Shown: positions 8,471-18,679 of the stretch, piece by piece | How positions within the stretch are numbered: position 1 is the stretch's first letter | How the letters are laid out: the number at the start of each line of letters is the position of its first letter | From: Verrucomicrobiota bacterium | GTDB lineage: Bacteria > Verrucomicrobiota > Verrucomicrobiia > Opitutales > Opitutaceae | Assembly: GCA_019510185.1 (NCBI GenBank) | Contig: JAEKKV010000024.1 | Coordinates: forward strand, 1-64,000 | Direction: 5' to 3' | DNA length: 64,000 bases | Notes under the pieces: generated by a model | Databases searched by the model: none | What the model saw: only the letters and a program-made list of their open reading frames with translations | Told to the model about the DNA's origin: nothing | Program-made: the position numbers and the translations under genes

Positions 8471-10495
8471 ATGATCACCACCCATCGAAAAGAAAAACGG
8501 TTCTCGCGACTGCTGGCGTTTTCGCTCGCCGCCGTCCTGAGCGTCACCGTCACAACCGCCCAGGCGGCGAATGCCCCAAGCGGTTTTGTTGTCGAGGAAA
8601 CCACCATCGCCAAAATCCAGGAGGCGATCCTCGCGAAAAAACTCACGGCCACCGAGCTCGTGAAATTGTACCTCGCGCGGGTGGCCGCCTACAACGGCCC
8701 CGGCGTCGACCAGCCCGAAGGTTTGCTGGGCCCCGCCAAAACCATTGCCCATGCCAAGGGCGTGAACGCGCTGATCACGCTGAACCTGCGTCCGGCCGCG
8801 CGCAAAGCCTGGGGCTTTGACGATCACAAGGCGCGCAGCATGACGGATGCGGCGGACAACGATCCGAACATGCCGGACGCGCTCGAGGTCGCCGCGAAAC
8901 TCGACGCCGAGTTTGCGAAGACCGGCAAGCTCGTCGGCCCGCTGCACGGCGTGGTGGTCGCGATCAAGGACCAGTTCGACACCTTCGACATGCGCACGAC
9001 CTCAGGCGCCGACGCGGACTACGCCAACGACCGGCCCCCGCACGACGCCACGTTTACCAAGCGGCTGCGCGATGCCGGGGCGATCATTCTAGGGAAAGCC
9101 AACATGGGCGAATACGCCGGCGGCTATAAAAGTTCCTTCGGCGGCATCGCCGTGAATCCCTACGACACGGAGCGCCAGCCCGGCAGCTCCAGCGGCGGCT
9201 CGGCCGTGGCCGTGGCGACCAACCTCGTCACCTGCGCCATCGGCGAGGAAACGCACATCTCCATCCGCGATCCGTCCCGGCGCAACAGCGCGGTGGGCAT
9301 CATGGCCACCCAGGAGCTGGTGAGCCGCCATGGCATGGTCCAGATCGGCATCAACACCCACATCGGCCCGATCGCCCGCACCGTGGAGGACGCCGCGCGC
9401 ATCCTCACGGTGATCGCCGGTTTCGATCCGAAGGACGAGATGACCGCGTTCGCCGTCGGTCGCATGCCCGACAAGCCCTACGAAACGTTCACGCGGGAGA
9501 AGAGCCTCAAGGGCGTGCGCATCGGCATCGTCCGCGAGTACATGGACAAGAGCCTCTTCACGAAGGCGGACGAAGAGAGCATCGATATCGTCGACCGGGC
9601 GGCCGAGGACTTGCGAAAATTGGGCGCGACCGTCGTCGATCCGGGCAAGGACGGGTTGTTCACGTCCGCGATCCGCCGCTACAATCCGATGCTGCACAAC
9701 GCCTCGTGGACGAAGCTTTTCCCCGAGCTGTTTCCCGTGGACGAAAAGGGCAAGCCGGCGAATGACCACATCGCCACCTTGGTCGATCTCGCGTTCAACC
9801 CGGAAAAAGTGCCGGGCAAGGTCACCCTGCGTGACTTCAAGGCCGTGGAGGCGGCGGGCGAAGCCAAGTATGGCATGAACACTTACCTGCGCGAACGCGG
9901 CGACTCCAACATCAAGACCGAGGCGGACCTGATCGTAAAATCGCGTTTCTACAGAGAGGGCAACGGCGAGCCCAAAAAGCGGACGCTCCAAAACAACGAG
10001 AAGGAGCTAGCCCTGGACACGGCGGTGCGCCTGCAGCGGCGCTTCGCGATCCAGCAAATCGTGCTCGAGTCTTTCGCCGAGCAGAACCTCGACGCGGTGA
10101 TCTATCCCACCAGCAACATTCCCTCCGCCAAGATCGACGCGCCCAACGAGCCCACCGTCAACGGTCGCGGCACCATGTGGACCTTCCTGGGCATGCAGGG
10201 CTTTCCGGTCGTCACCGTTCCCGCCGGCTTCACGACCCAGGTTTACGACCGTATTCGCGATCCCGATGCGCCCGCGCCGGCCGCCGGCGAACGCGCCGCC
10301 GGCGGCGAGGAAGGCCGGACGCCCGCGCCCACGCTTTTGGTCGGACCGGTTCCCGCCGAATTGCCGGTCGGCATGGACATCCTCGGGCGCCCCTTCAGCG
10401 AACCCGTGCTCCTGAAAATCGCCGCCGCCTACGAGCAGGCGACGCATCACCGCAAGATGCCCCGGGATTTCGGCCCGCTTCCGGCCAAACCCTGA
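8471..10495 (+). CDS. amidase (amidase signature family), secreted, paralog 2
   Basis: Same architecture: KDQFDT, PGSSSGGSAVA, EETHISIRDPS. Confidence 0.9.
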   Translation: MITTHRKEKRFSRLLAFSLAAVLSVTVTTAQAANAPSGFVVEETTIAKIQEAILAKKLTATELVKLYLARVAAYNGPGVDQPEGLLGPAKTIAHAKGVNALITLNLRPAARKAWGFDDHKARSMTDAADNDPNMPDALEVAAKLDAEFAKTGKLVGPLHGVVVAIKDQFDTFDMRTTSGADADYANDRPPHDATFTKRLRDAGAIILGKANMGEYAGGYKSSFGGIAVNPYDTERQPGSSSGGSAVAVATNLVTCAIGEETHISIRDPSRRNSAVGIMATQELVSRHGMVQIGINTHIGPIARTVEDAARILTVIAGFDPKDEMTAFAVGRMPDKPYETFTREKSLKGVRIGIVREYMDKSLFTKADEESIDIVDRAAEDLRKLGATVVDPGKDGLFTSAIRRYNPMLHNASWTKLFPELFPVDEKGKPANDHIATLVDLAFNPEKVPGKVTLRDFKAVEAAGEAKYGMNTYLRERGDSNIKTEADLIVKSRFYREGNGEPKKRTLQNNEKELALDTAVRLQRRFAIQQIVLESFAEQNLDAVIYPTSNIPSAKIDAPNEPTVNGRGTMWTFLGMQGFPVVTVPAGFTTQVYDRIRDPDAPAPAAGERAAGGEEGRTPAPTLLVGPVPAELPVGMDILGRPFSEPVLLKIAAAYEQATHHRKMPRDFGPLPAKP

Positions 10496-10513
10496 TCAAC
10501 ACCATCGTCCATC

Positions 10514-12574
10514 ATGAATCTCCCCGGTCCCACTAAAAAACGCCATTCGCACCTGAAACCGTTGATCATTGCGGTTGGGCTGGCGTTGGCGGCCGGCGTT
10601 GCGCCGGCCGCGGAAACCAAGAGCGCCTTCCATCTCGAAGAAGCGACCATTGCCAGCATCCAGCAGGCGATCCTCGCGAAGCAGCTCACCGCCACCGAGC
10701 TCGTAAAACTCTACCTCGCGCGCATCAAGGCCTACAACGGCCCCGGCGTCGAAAGTCCCGAAGGCTGGTACGGCCCGTCGAAATTCATCGCCCATGCCAA
10801 GGGCATCAACGCGCTCGGCACGCTCAATCTTCGTCCGGCCACGCTCAAGGCGATGGGCTTCGACGAGCACCACGCGCGCAGTCAGACGGACAAGATCGAC
10901 GCCGATCCCGCCATGCCCGACGCGCTTGAAATCGCCGCCAAGCTCGACGCCGAGTTCGCGAAAACCGGCAAGCTCGTCGGCCCGCTCCATGGCGTCGTGA
11001 TCGCGATCAAGGACCAATACGACACCTTCGACCTGCGCACGACGTCAGACGCCGACGCGTTCTACGCCAACGACCGCCCGCCGCACGACGCGACGTTCGT
11101 CGCCCGCCTCCGCGCGGCCGGCGCGATCATCATCGCGAAGGCCAACACCGCGGAAGACGCCTCCGGCGCGCCCCGCAGCGCGTTCGGCGGCGCTTATTTG
11201 AATCCCTATGACACCGAGCGCAGCCCGAGCGGCTCGAGCTCGGGGGCGGGCTCGTCGGTCGCCGCGAATCTCGTCACGGCGGCCATCGGCGAAGAAACGA
11301 CCACTTCGGTTCGCGGCCCGGCGCACTGGAACTGCGACGTCGGCCTCGCCGCCACTCAGGAACTCGTCAGCCGCTACGGCATGATGGGCATGAGCCTCAA
11401 CACCCGCGTCGGCCCCATCACGCGCACGGTCGAAGACACCGCGCGGATTCTGTCCGTCATCGCCGGTTACGACCGCAAGGATCCGATGACGGCCTTCGTC
11501 GTCGGCCGCATGCCCGACCAGCCCTATGAAAATTTCACGCACGAGCAGAGCCTGAAGGGCCTCCGCATCGGCGTCGTCCGCGAATACATGGACAAGGCGT
11601 TATTCTCCAAGGCGGATGAGGAAAGCATCGATCTCGCGAACCAGGCCATCGAGGAGCTCAAGAAGCTCGGCGCGACCATCGTCGATCCGGGCGAACACGG
11701 CGAACTGTTCACGCCCTATATCCGGGAGCTGAATCCAAGACTCCAAAACATCACGTTTGCCAAACAGCATCCCAAGGAATTCCCGGTCGACGCCGATGGA
11801 AAACCCACGAGCGACCAAATCGAGACGTTGATCGACATGTCGATCGATCCCTCCCTCGCTCCGGGTAAATTCACGCTTCGTGATCTCGGCGCCGGCGGAG
11901 CCGGTGGGAACACGGGCGAAGCGAAGTTCGAGAAAAACCTGTATTGGCGCGAGCGCGGCGACGCGAACATCAAGAACATCGCCGATCGCGCCGAGAAGGC
12001 GAATTTCTACCACGACCCCGCCTTTCCCGAGCGCAAGCCGCCCTTGCTGGCGACCAACAAGCTCACGGTGCTCGACACCACGGCCCGCTTGCAACGCCGG
12101 TTTGCCGTCCAGCAGATCATCCTGCAGGCGTTCGCCGACCTCAACCTCGACGCCGTCGTTTATCCGACAGGCAGCCTCCCTCCGTCCAAACTGGGCGCGC
12201 CCAGCGAGCCGAGTGTCAACGGCCGGAGCACGCTGTGGACCTTTCTCGGTACGCAGGGTTTCCCCGCGATCACGGTGCCGTGCGGGTTCACCACCCAGGT
12301 TTACGATCGGGCGCTTGATCCGTCGGCCCCGCCAGTTCCCGCTGGAGACCGCGGCGGACGGCGCAGCGCCGGTGGCGACACCGGTGAAAGCGCGCCCGCC
12401 ATGGCCGCCACCATCCTGGTCGGCCCCATTCCCGCCAAGCTGCCGGTGGGCATCGATTTCCTGACCCGTCCGTTTGCGGAGCCGACACTGCTCAAAATTG
12501 CGGCCGCCTATGAACAGGCGACAAAACTCCGCCGCCCTCCGGCCGACTTCGGCCCGCTCGCGGGCGAGCCGTGA
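10514..12574 (+). CDS. amidase (amidase signature family), secreted, divergent paralog 3
   Basis: KDQYDT, PSGSSSGAGSSVAAN, EETTTSVRGPA. Confidence 0.9.
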   Translation: MNLPGPTKKRHSHLKPLIIAVGLALAAGVAPAAETKSAFHLEEATIASIQQAILAKQLTATELVKLYLARIKAYNGPGVESPEGWYGPSKFIAHAKGINALGTLNLRPATLKAMGFDEHHARSQTDKIDADPAMPDALEIAAKLDAEFAKTGKLVGPLHGVVIAIKDQYDTFDLRTTSDADAFYANDRPPHDATFVARLRAAGAIIIAKANTAEDASGAPRSAFGGAYLNPYDTERSPSGSSSGAGSSVAANLVTAAIGEETTTSVRGPAHWNCDVGLAATQELVSRYGMMGMSLNTRVGPITRTVEDTARILSVIAGYDRKDPMTAFVVGRMPDQPYENFTHEQSLKGLRIGVVREYMDKALFSKADEESIDLANQAIEELKKLGATIVDPGEHGELFTPYIRELNPRLQNITFAKQHPKEFPVDADGKPTSDQIETLIDMSIDPSLAPGKFTLRDLGAGGAGGNTGEAKFEKNLYWRERGDANIKNIADRAEKANFYHDPAFPERKPPLLATNKLTVLDTTARLQRRFAVQQIILQAFADLNLDAVVYPTGSLPPSKLGAPSEPSVNGRSTLWTFLGTQGFPAITVPCGFTTQVYDRALDPSAPPVPAGDRGGRRSAGGDTGESAPAMAATILVGPIPAKLPVGIDFLTRPFAEPTLLKIAAAYEQATKLRRPPADFGPLAGEP

Positions 12575-12622
12575 TATCCGGACACGCCGACTCCCGGAAA
12601 AGCACTTCAACCATCCCTCATC

Positions 12623-14638
12623 ATGACATTCAAAAACCGAAAGCTTCCCTCTCGGCTGCTGGCGTTTTCGCTGGCCGCCGCTTTGAGCCTTGCGGCAGCC
12701 GGCGCGCAAGCGGCTGACTTCCAAGTCGAAGAAACCACCATCGCCGATATCCAGCAGGCGATTCTCGCCAAGAAGCTCACCGCCACCGAGCTCGTTAAAA
12801 TTTATCTGGCGCGCATCAAGGCTTACAACGGCCCCGGCGTCGAGGAGCCCGAGGGTATTCTCGGGCCGGTCAAGCCGATCGCCAACGCGAAGGGCATCAA
12901 CGCGCTGATCACGCTGAACCTGCGTCCGGCCGCGCGCAAAGCGTGGGGCTTCGACGACCGCAAAGCGCGCAGCATGACGGATGCGGTGGACAACGATCCG
13001 AACATGCCGGACGCACTTGAGGTTGCCGCGAAACTCGACGCCGAGTTCGCCAAGACCGGCAAGCTCGTCGGCCCGCTGCACGGCGTGGTCTTCGCGATCA
13101 AGGATCAATACGACACCTTCGACATGCGCACGACCTCCGGCGCCGACGCGTTCTATGCGAACGACCGGCCGCCGCAGGACTCCACGTTTGCCAAGCGCCT
13201 GCGCGACGCCGGCGCGATCGTTTTGGCCAAAGCCAACATGGGTGAGTACGCCTCCGGCATTCGCAGCGCCTTCGGTGGCACCGAGGTCAATCCCTACGCC
13301 ACCGATCGCGTTCCCGGCGGTTCCAGCGGCGGCTCCGGCATGGCCGTGGCGGCTAATCTCGTGACCGTCGCCATCGCCGAGGAATCCGGCCCCTCCATCC
13401 GCGCCCCGGCCCAATACGCCAACGCCGTCGGCATCGCCGCGACCCAGGAGTTGGTGAGCCGCGTCGGTATGATCAACATCGGCATCAACACCCGTGTCGG
13501 CCCGATCGCCCGCACCGTCGAGGACGCGGCCCGAGTGCTGAGCGTCATCGCTGGTTATGATCCGAAGGACGAACTGACCGCCTTCAGTACCGGCCGCATG
13601 CCGGCCGAGCCGTATGAGAGCTTCACGCACGAGACCAGCCTCAAGGGGCTGCGCATCGGCGTCGTCCGCGAGTACATGGACAAGCAGGTCTTCTCGGATC
13701 CGGTGTACGTGAACATTCCGATCGTTGAAAAAGCGATCGAGGATCTGCGCAAGCTGGGCGCCACCATCGTCGAGCCCGGCCCGGAGGGTTTGTTCACGCC
13801 GTACATCCGTCGCTACAAGCCCATGCTGCTCAATGCATCCTGGACCAAAGCTTTTCCCGAGCTGTTTCCGGTGGACGAAAAGGGCAAGCCGGTGGGCGAT
13901 CATCTCGCGACGCTGGTCGAACTCGCCTTCGATTCCTCGAAGTTTCCCGACAAGCCGACCATGCGTGATTTCGGCGGTCCCGGCGCCGTTGGCGAGAGCC
14001 GCTACGGCTACAACATTTACCTGAAGCAGCGCGGCGACGCCAACATCAAGACGCTCGACGATCTGATCAACAAGGCGAACTTCTTCACCGACGCGAGCGA
14101 GGGCAGCAAGAAGGCCTCCCTCACCAGCACGAACAAGCCGATGATCCTGAACACGGCCGAGCGCATGCAGCGCCGGTTTGCTGTCCAGCAGATCGTGCTT
14201 CAGTGCATGGCCGACCTGAATCTCGACGCTCTCGTTTATCCGACGGGCAACATTCCCGCCCGTAAGATCGGCGCGCAGCGCGATCCTTCCATCAACGGCA
14301 TCGGCAACTACGGCATCTGGACCTTCATCGGCCAGCAGGGCTTGCCCGCCATCACCGTTCCCGCCGGTTTCACCACCGAGGTCTACGACCGCGTGCCCGA
14401 TCCTTCGGCTCCGCCCGCTCCGGCCGGCAAACGCGCCGCCCGCGGTGACGACGACGGCGGCGCGAGCTCGCCGACAATTTTTGTCGGTCCCGTGGCGGCC
14501 AAGCTTCCGGTGGGTGTCGATTTCATGGGCCGGCCCTTCAGCGAGCCCGTGCTCCTGAAGATCGCCGCCGCCTACGAAAAGGCGACCCATCACCGCATGG
14601 CCCCGCCCACTTTCGGTCCGCTCCCGACCGCTCCTTGA
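12623..14638 (+). CDS. amidase (amidase signature family), secreted, paralog 4
   Basis: KDQYDT, PGGSSGGSGMA, EESGPSIRAPA. Confidence 0.92.
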   Translation: MTFKNRKLPSRLLAFSLAAALSLAAAGAQAADFQVEETTIADIQQAILAKKLTATELVKIYLARIKAYNGPGVEEPEGILGPVKPIANAKGINALITLNLRPAARKAWGFDDRKARSMTDAVDNDPNMPDALEVAAKLDAEFAKTGKLVGPLHGVVFAIKDQYDTFDMRTTSGADAFYANDRPPQDSTFAKRLRDAGAIVLAKANMGEYASGIRSAFGGTEVNPYATDRVPGGSSGGSGMAVAANLVTVAIAEESGPSIRAPAQYANAVGIAATQELVSRVGMINIGINTRVGPIARTVEDAARVLSVIAGYDPKDELTAFSTGRMPAEPYESFTHETSLKGLRIGVVREYMDKQVFSDPVYVNIPIVEKAIEDLRKLGATIVEPGPEGLFTPYIRRYKPMLLNASWTKAFPELFPVDEKGKPVGDHLATLVELAFDSSKFPDKPTMRDFGGPGAVGESRYGYNIYLKQRGDANIKTLDDLINKANFFTDASEGSKKASLTSTNKPMILNTAERMQRRFAVQQIVLQCMADLNLDALVYPTGNIPARKIGAQRDPSINGIGNYGIWTFIGQQGLPAITVPAGFTTEVYDRVPDPSAPPAPAGKRAARGDDDGGASSPTIFVGPVAAKLPVGVDFMGRPFSEPVLLKIAAAYEKATHHRMAPPTFGPLPTAP

Positions 14639-14678
14639 TCACCCATCCACCCAGTCTTTCTTCATTCAGAAGCACACA

Positions 14679-16697
14679 ATGTTAACATCCCTGCACACTC
14701 CCATCCGCTCCCGGCTGCGCCCGCTGCTCTGCACGCTCGCGCTGACGCTCGGAACGATCGCGGTGACGGCGTCCGACGCCCACGCCGCTTTTCAAGTCGA
14801 GGAAACCACCATCGCCAAAATCCAGGAGGCGATCCTCGCGAAGCAGCTCACCTCCACCGAACTCGTCAAACTCTACCTTGCCCGCATCAAGGCCTACAAC
14901 GGCCCGGGTGTTGAGGAGACCGACGGCTTCCTCGGTCCGATCAAGACGATCCCGCATGCGAAGGGCATCAACGCGCTGATCACGCTGAACCTGCGTCCGG
15001 CCACGCGCAAAGCGTGGGGCTTCGACGACCGCAAGGCGCGCAGCATGACCGACGCGGTGGACAACGATCCGAACATGCCGGACGCGCTTGAGGTTGCCGC
15101 GAAACTCGACGCCGAGTTCGCGAAGACCGGCAAGCTGGTCGGCCCGCTGCATGGCGTGGTGGTCGCGATCAAGGACCAGTTCGACACCTTCGACATGCGC
15201 ACGACTTCCGGCGCCGACGCGTTCTATGCGAACGACCGGCCACCGCACGACTCCACGTTTGCGAAGCGCCTGCGTGACGCCGGCGCGATCGTTATCGGCA
15301 AGGCGAACATGGGCGAATACGCGGCCGGCTACCGCAGCTCGTTCGGCGGCACCGAAATCAATCCCTACGAAACCGAGCGCCAGCCCGGCGGCTCCAGCGG
15401 TGGCTCCGCCACGTCGGTGGCGGCCAATCTCGTTACCGTGGCCATCGGCGAGGAGACCGGTCCCTCGATCCGCGCCCCGGCCCGTCAAAACAGCGCGGTC
15501 GGCATCGCTGCGACCCAGGAGTTGGTGAGCCGCGTCGGCATGATCAACATCGGCATCAACACCCGCATCGGCCCGATCGCCCGCACCGTGGAGGACGCCG
15601 CCCGCGTGCTCACCGTCATCGCCGGCTACGATCCGAAAGATGAAATGACCGCCTTCGCCGTCGGCCGCACGCCCGCCCAGCCCTATGAAAGCTTCACCCA
15701 CGAGAAGAGCCTCAAGGGTATGCGCATCGGCGTTGTCCGCGAGTACATGGACAAGAGTCTCTTCACGAAGGCCGACGAAGAGAGCATCGATCTCGTCAAC
15801 CGCGCAATCGAAGATCTCCGCAAACTCGGCGCCACCATCGTCGAGCCTTCGGCCGAGGGGTTGTTCACGCCGTTCATCAAACGGTACAATCCCATGCTGA
15901 GCAATTCCTCGTGGACCAAGCTGTTCCCCGAGCTGTTTCCCGTGGACGAAAAAGGCAAGCCGGTCGGCGATCATCTCGCGACGCTGGTCGAACTCGCGGC
16001 GGATCCCTCGAAGGTCCCCGGCAAGGTCACCATCCGCGACTTCAGTGGCGGCCAGGCCGTGGGCGAGAGCCGCTATGGCTATAACATTTATCTCAAGGAG
16101 CGCGGCGACGCGAACATCAAGACGCTCGACGACCTGATCAACAAGGCGAACTTCTTCAACGATCCCGCGATGGGCTCCAGCAAGAAGACCACGCTGCAAA
16201 ACGCGAACAAGCCGCAGGTCCTCGACACCGCGTTGCGCATGCAGCGCCGCTTTGCGATCCAGCAGATCGTCCTCCAATGCTTCAGCGAACTGAAGCTCGA
16301 CGCGGTCGTCTATCCCACGGGCAACATTCCCTTGGGCAAGATGGGCCAGCCCAACGAGCCGACGGTCAACGGCCGCAGCACGACCTGGACGTTCCTCGGC
16401 GCGCAAGGCTTCCCTGCCATCACGGTTCCGGCTGGTTTCACCGAGCACGTGTATGATCGCATCCGTGATCCCAAGGCGCCGGCGGCTCCGGCGACTCCTC
16501 GCTCCGCGGGTGGCGAGGAAGGCTCCTCCGCTCCGGAAGCGACGCTCTTGGTCGGCCCGGTCGAAGCCAAGATGCCGGTCGGCGTGGACTTCCTCGGACG
16601 TCCCTTCAGCGAGCCGACCCTGATCAAGATCGCGGCCGCGTACGAACAGGCGACCAAGCGCCGCCTGCCGCCCCCCGACTTCGGTCCGCTCAACTGA
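14679..16697 (+). CDS. amidase (amidase signature family), secreted, paralog 5
   Basis: KDQFDT, PGGSSGGSATS, EETGPSIRAPA. Confidence 0.92.
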   Translation: MLTSLHTPIRSRLRPLLCTLALTLGTIAVTASDAHAAFQVEETTIAKIQEAILAKQLTSTELVKLYLARIKAYNGPGVEETDGFLGPIKTIPHAKGINALITLNLRPATRKAWGFDDRKARSMTDAVDNDPNMPDALEVAAKLDAEFAKTGKLVGPLHGVVVAIKDQFDTFDMRTTSGADAFYANDRPPHDSTFAKRLRDAGAIVIGKANMGEYAAGYRSSFGGTEINPYETERQPGGSSGGSATSVAANLVTVAIGEETGPSIRAPARQNSAVGIAATQELVSRVGMINIGINTRIGPIARTVEDAARVLTVIAGYDPKDEMTAFAVGRTPAQPYESFTHEKSLKGMRIGVVREYMDKSLFTKADEESIDLVNRAIEDLRKLGATIVEPSAEGLFTPFIKRYNPMLSNSSWTKLFPELFPVDEKGKPVGDHLATLVELAADPSKVPGKVTIRDFSGGQAVGESRYGYNIYLKERGDANIKTLDDLINKANFFNDPAMGSSKKTTLQNANKPQVLDTALRMQRRFAIQQIVLQCFSELKLDAVVYPTGNIPLGKMGQPNEPTVNGRSTTWTFLGAQGFPAITVPAGFTEHVYDRIRDPKAPAAPATPRSAGGEEGSSAPEATLLVGPVEAKMPVGVDFLGRPFSEPTLIKIAAAYEQATKRRLPPPDFGPLN

Positions 16698-16724
16698 GCG
16701 CCTGAAGAGACTTAAATACGAAGG

Positions 16725-16754
16725 CCCCCGGCATAAAACGCCGGGGTTTTTTTT
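16725..16754 (+). terminator. Rho-independent terminator closing the five-amidase run
   Basis: ccccggcataaaacgccggggtttttttt. Confidence 0.88.
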
Positions 16755-16792
16755 GTGATCTTAGAAGGCTCTAGTCAGGATTGAAGCTGTGA

Positions 16793-18472
16793 CTATTCGC
16801 TTCCGCTTGCCACGGGTGTTGGATCCGGAGTCAGTCTCGTTGAAAATTCCACCGGCACTCGCACGCGCACGATGGCCGGTTTGCCTCCCGCCAGCGGCGG
16901 CTTGAAATACCAGGTGGCCGCCGCTTGCGCCGCGGCATAGCCAAAAGCGTCCGCTGAGGCCGAGACGATGCGCGGCAGGCGGGCATGGCCATTTTGATCG
17001 ACGAGGATTTCGATCAGCGCCTCGCCCTTCGCTCCGGGTTGGGTCAGAGCGAGGGGAAAGTGCGGGCGCCGCTGGGAGAGCACCTTGAGCGGATGGTCGA
17101 GCATCGAGGCCGTGGCGATTTTCCCCTCCGGTTTCTTCTCGAACTCCAGCAATGCGTCTCCGGCTTTGTCTGGTAGCTCGGTTGAGTCGAATTGCTGCTC
17201 GAAGTTCACCAGTTGCGGCACGGGATTTCCATTCTTGAGGGCCGGCTCGAAGGCGAATCCCTCCAGCGCTGCCGTGAGTGCCAGCCCGAACTCCGGTCGG
17301 TCGGCTGAGATCAGTTTCACGCTGGCCACTTGGCCGCGCGTGTTGATGGTCACGACCGCTTTTGCGCTGCCGGTTACACCTGCCTGCCGCAATGCGTAGG
17401 GGTAAACCGGCAGGAGAACGCCGAGGAGTTTCGCCGGTGTATCGTAGCGGAATTCCGGCGGGAGTTTGGATTGATCCTTTTCAATCGTGAGGGCGAAAGG
17501 CTCTTCGCTACCCTTCACCCTGAAAACAATCGATATTTCCGCTTGGGTCTTCACCGGCTTGGCGTCCACCCTCCCAGGCCTAAAACGCCATTGAAGTACT
17601 GTCGTGATCGCTGACTCTTCGAGCGCAGGATTGCTGGAGCGCACCACCACGGGATTGATTACCTGACCCTCGGCATTGATTACGAAACGCAGCCGGACCG
17701 TTCCGTTCAGGCCATAGCGGCGCATTGTGCGGGGATATAATGGCGCGGCGGTGTTTGTGGCTTTGGGCGGAATCAGTTTCCCGAGAGTCGCTATGCTTGG
17801 CAAACAGATCACTGGCACAACCAGCTCGGTTGCGACGGCCTGTCCATTGGCACGCGCCGGAGCAAAACGCCATTTTTTGAGAGCTTCCTGCACGGCTGAA
17901 AGCACCTTCTCGTTGACCTTCGGATCTTCCGGTGTCGCCTGCGTGATCGCTCCGGTTGCATCCAGGTTTAATCTCATGGGGACCATCAATGACCCTCCAC
18001 TGGCCGCGGCCCGTTCACTGGTCAGCGCGGGAGCCACGCTGAGTAATCGTGGCGTGGCCGACGGGCCTTTTACAGACGCTGATTTGGGGTTGAAAATCGC
18101 CGGGATAAAAATGCGTGCGGGCACCGGTTGCCCCAATCGTTTTGCCGGTGTCATCTCCCACTGTTGTGCTTCGATTGTGCTCTGAAAGCGTTGATTCGTA
18201 CCATCCGTGCCCAACCCCGAAGTCGTGCCGGCCGCATCGATATAGTGCTGAGCGATCACATAGCCGAGGACCTCCGCCTTTTCCAGCTCCTGAGGATATT
18301 CCAAGTTCTGCTTGCTGGTGATCTCGGGCAATTTGTCCGGCGCAGCTTCCGGTGAGAACCAAACCGGCTCGCCCACGGTGACGTCTTGGGCGGCAAGGCG
18401 GACGAGGGCCAGTGCGCCGAGCATGATCAGGGGATAAAAAATAGAAATGAGGCGCGATAGGGAAATTTTCAT
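16793..18472 (-). CDS. protein with about five tandem TonB-C-like modules
   Basis: Repeated 'YP..l...g..G...v...i...G.v.......s......a.......w.F.Pa...G.pv' pattern read about five times; start chosen at MKISLSRL. Confidence 0.75.
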   Translation of the reverse strand: MKISLSRLISIFYPLIMLGALALVRLAAQDVTVGEPVWFSPEAAPDKLPEITSKQNLEYPQELEKAEVLGYVIAQHYIDAAGTTSGLGTDGTNQRFQSTIEAQQWEMTPAKRLGQPVPARIFIPAIFNPKSASVKGPSATPRLLSVAPALTSERAAASGGSLMVPMRLNLDATGAITQATPEDPKVNEKVLSAVQEALKKWRFAPARANGQAVATELVVPVICLPSIATLGKLIPPKATNTAAPLYPRTMRRYGLNGTVRLRFVINAEGQVINPVVVRSSNPALEESAITTVLQWRFRPGRVDAKPVKTQAEISIVFRVKGSEEPFALTIEKDQSKLPPEFRYDTPAKLLGVLLPVYPYALRQAGVTGSAKAVVTINTRGQVASVKLISADRPEFGLALTAALEGFAFEPALKNGNPVPQLVNFEQQFDSTELPDKAGDALLEFEKKPEGKIATASMLDHPLKVLSQRRPHFPLALTQPGAKGEALIEILVDQNGHARLPRIVSASADAFGYAAAQAAATWYFKPPLAGGKPAIVRVRVPVEFSTRLTPDPTPVASGSE

Positions 18473-18550
18473 TTCGGGGAGCGTGCGCACGCCGCGCGAG
18501 GAGCAGATTTCGCGCCTTCATTCCTGAAGTGATTAAATCCCAAAACGAAA

Positions 18551-18583
18551 AAGCATGCTCCGGCCGGTGGCCGGGGCATGCTT
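18551..18583 (-). terminator. inverted repeat / terminator downstream of acetamidase
   Basis: aagcatgctccggccggtggccggggcatgctt; T-rich on minus strand. Confidence 0.65.
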
Positions 18584-18679
18584 TGATCTACAAAACCCCG
18601 AGAGGCCTTTCGGCTGACCGGCCTGAGACCGTCTCGGGTAAAATGTGGCCGCGTCCTTCAGCGGACGCGGCTAACAAAC

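Noticed and set aside
6401-8947. 848-aa antisense ORF across the amidase genes (and similar ones at 3773..5989, 11600..14593, 14682..16448)
   Set aside because: Mirror frames of highly GC3-biased coding genes; translations are His/Arg/Gly/Ala-rich without recognisable domains, and repeat simply because the sense genes repeat.
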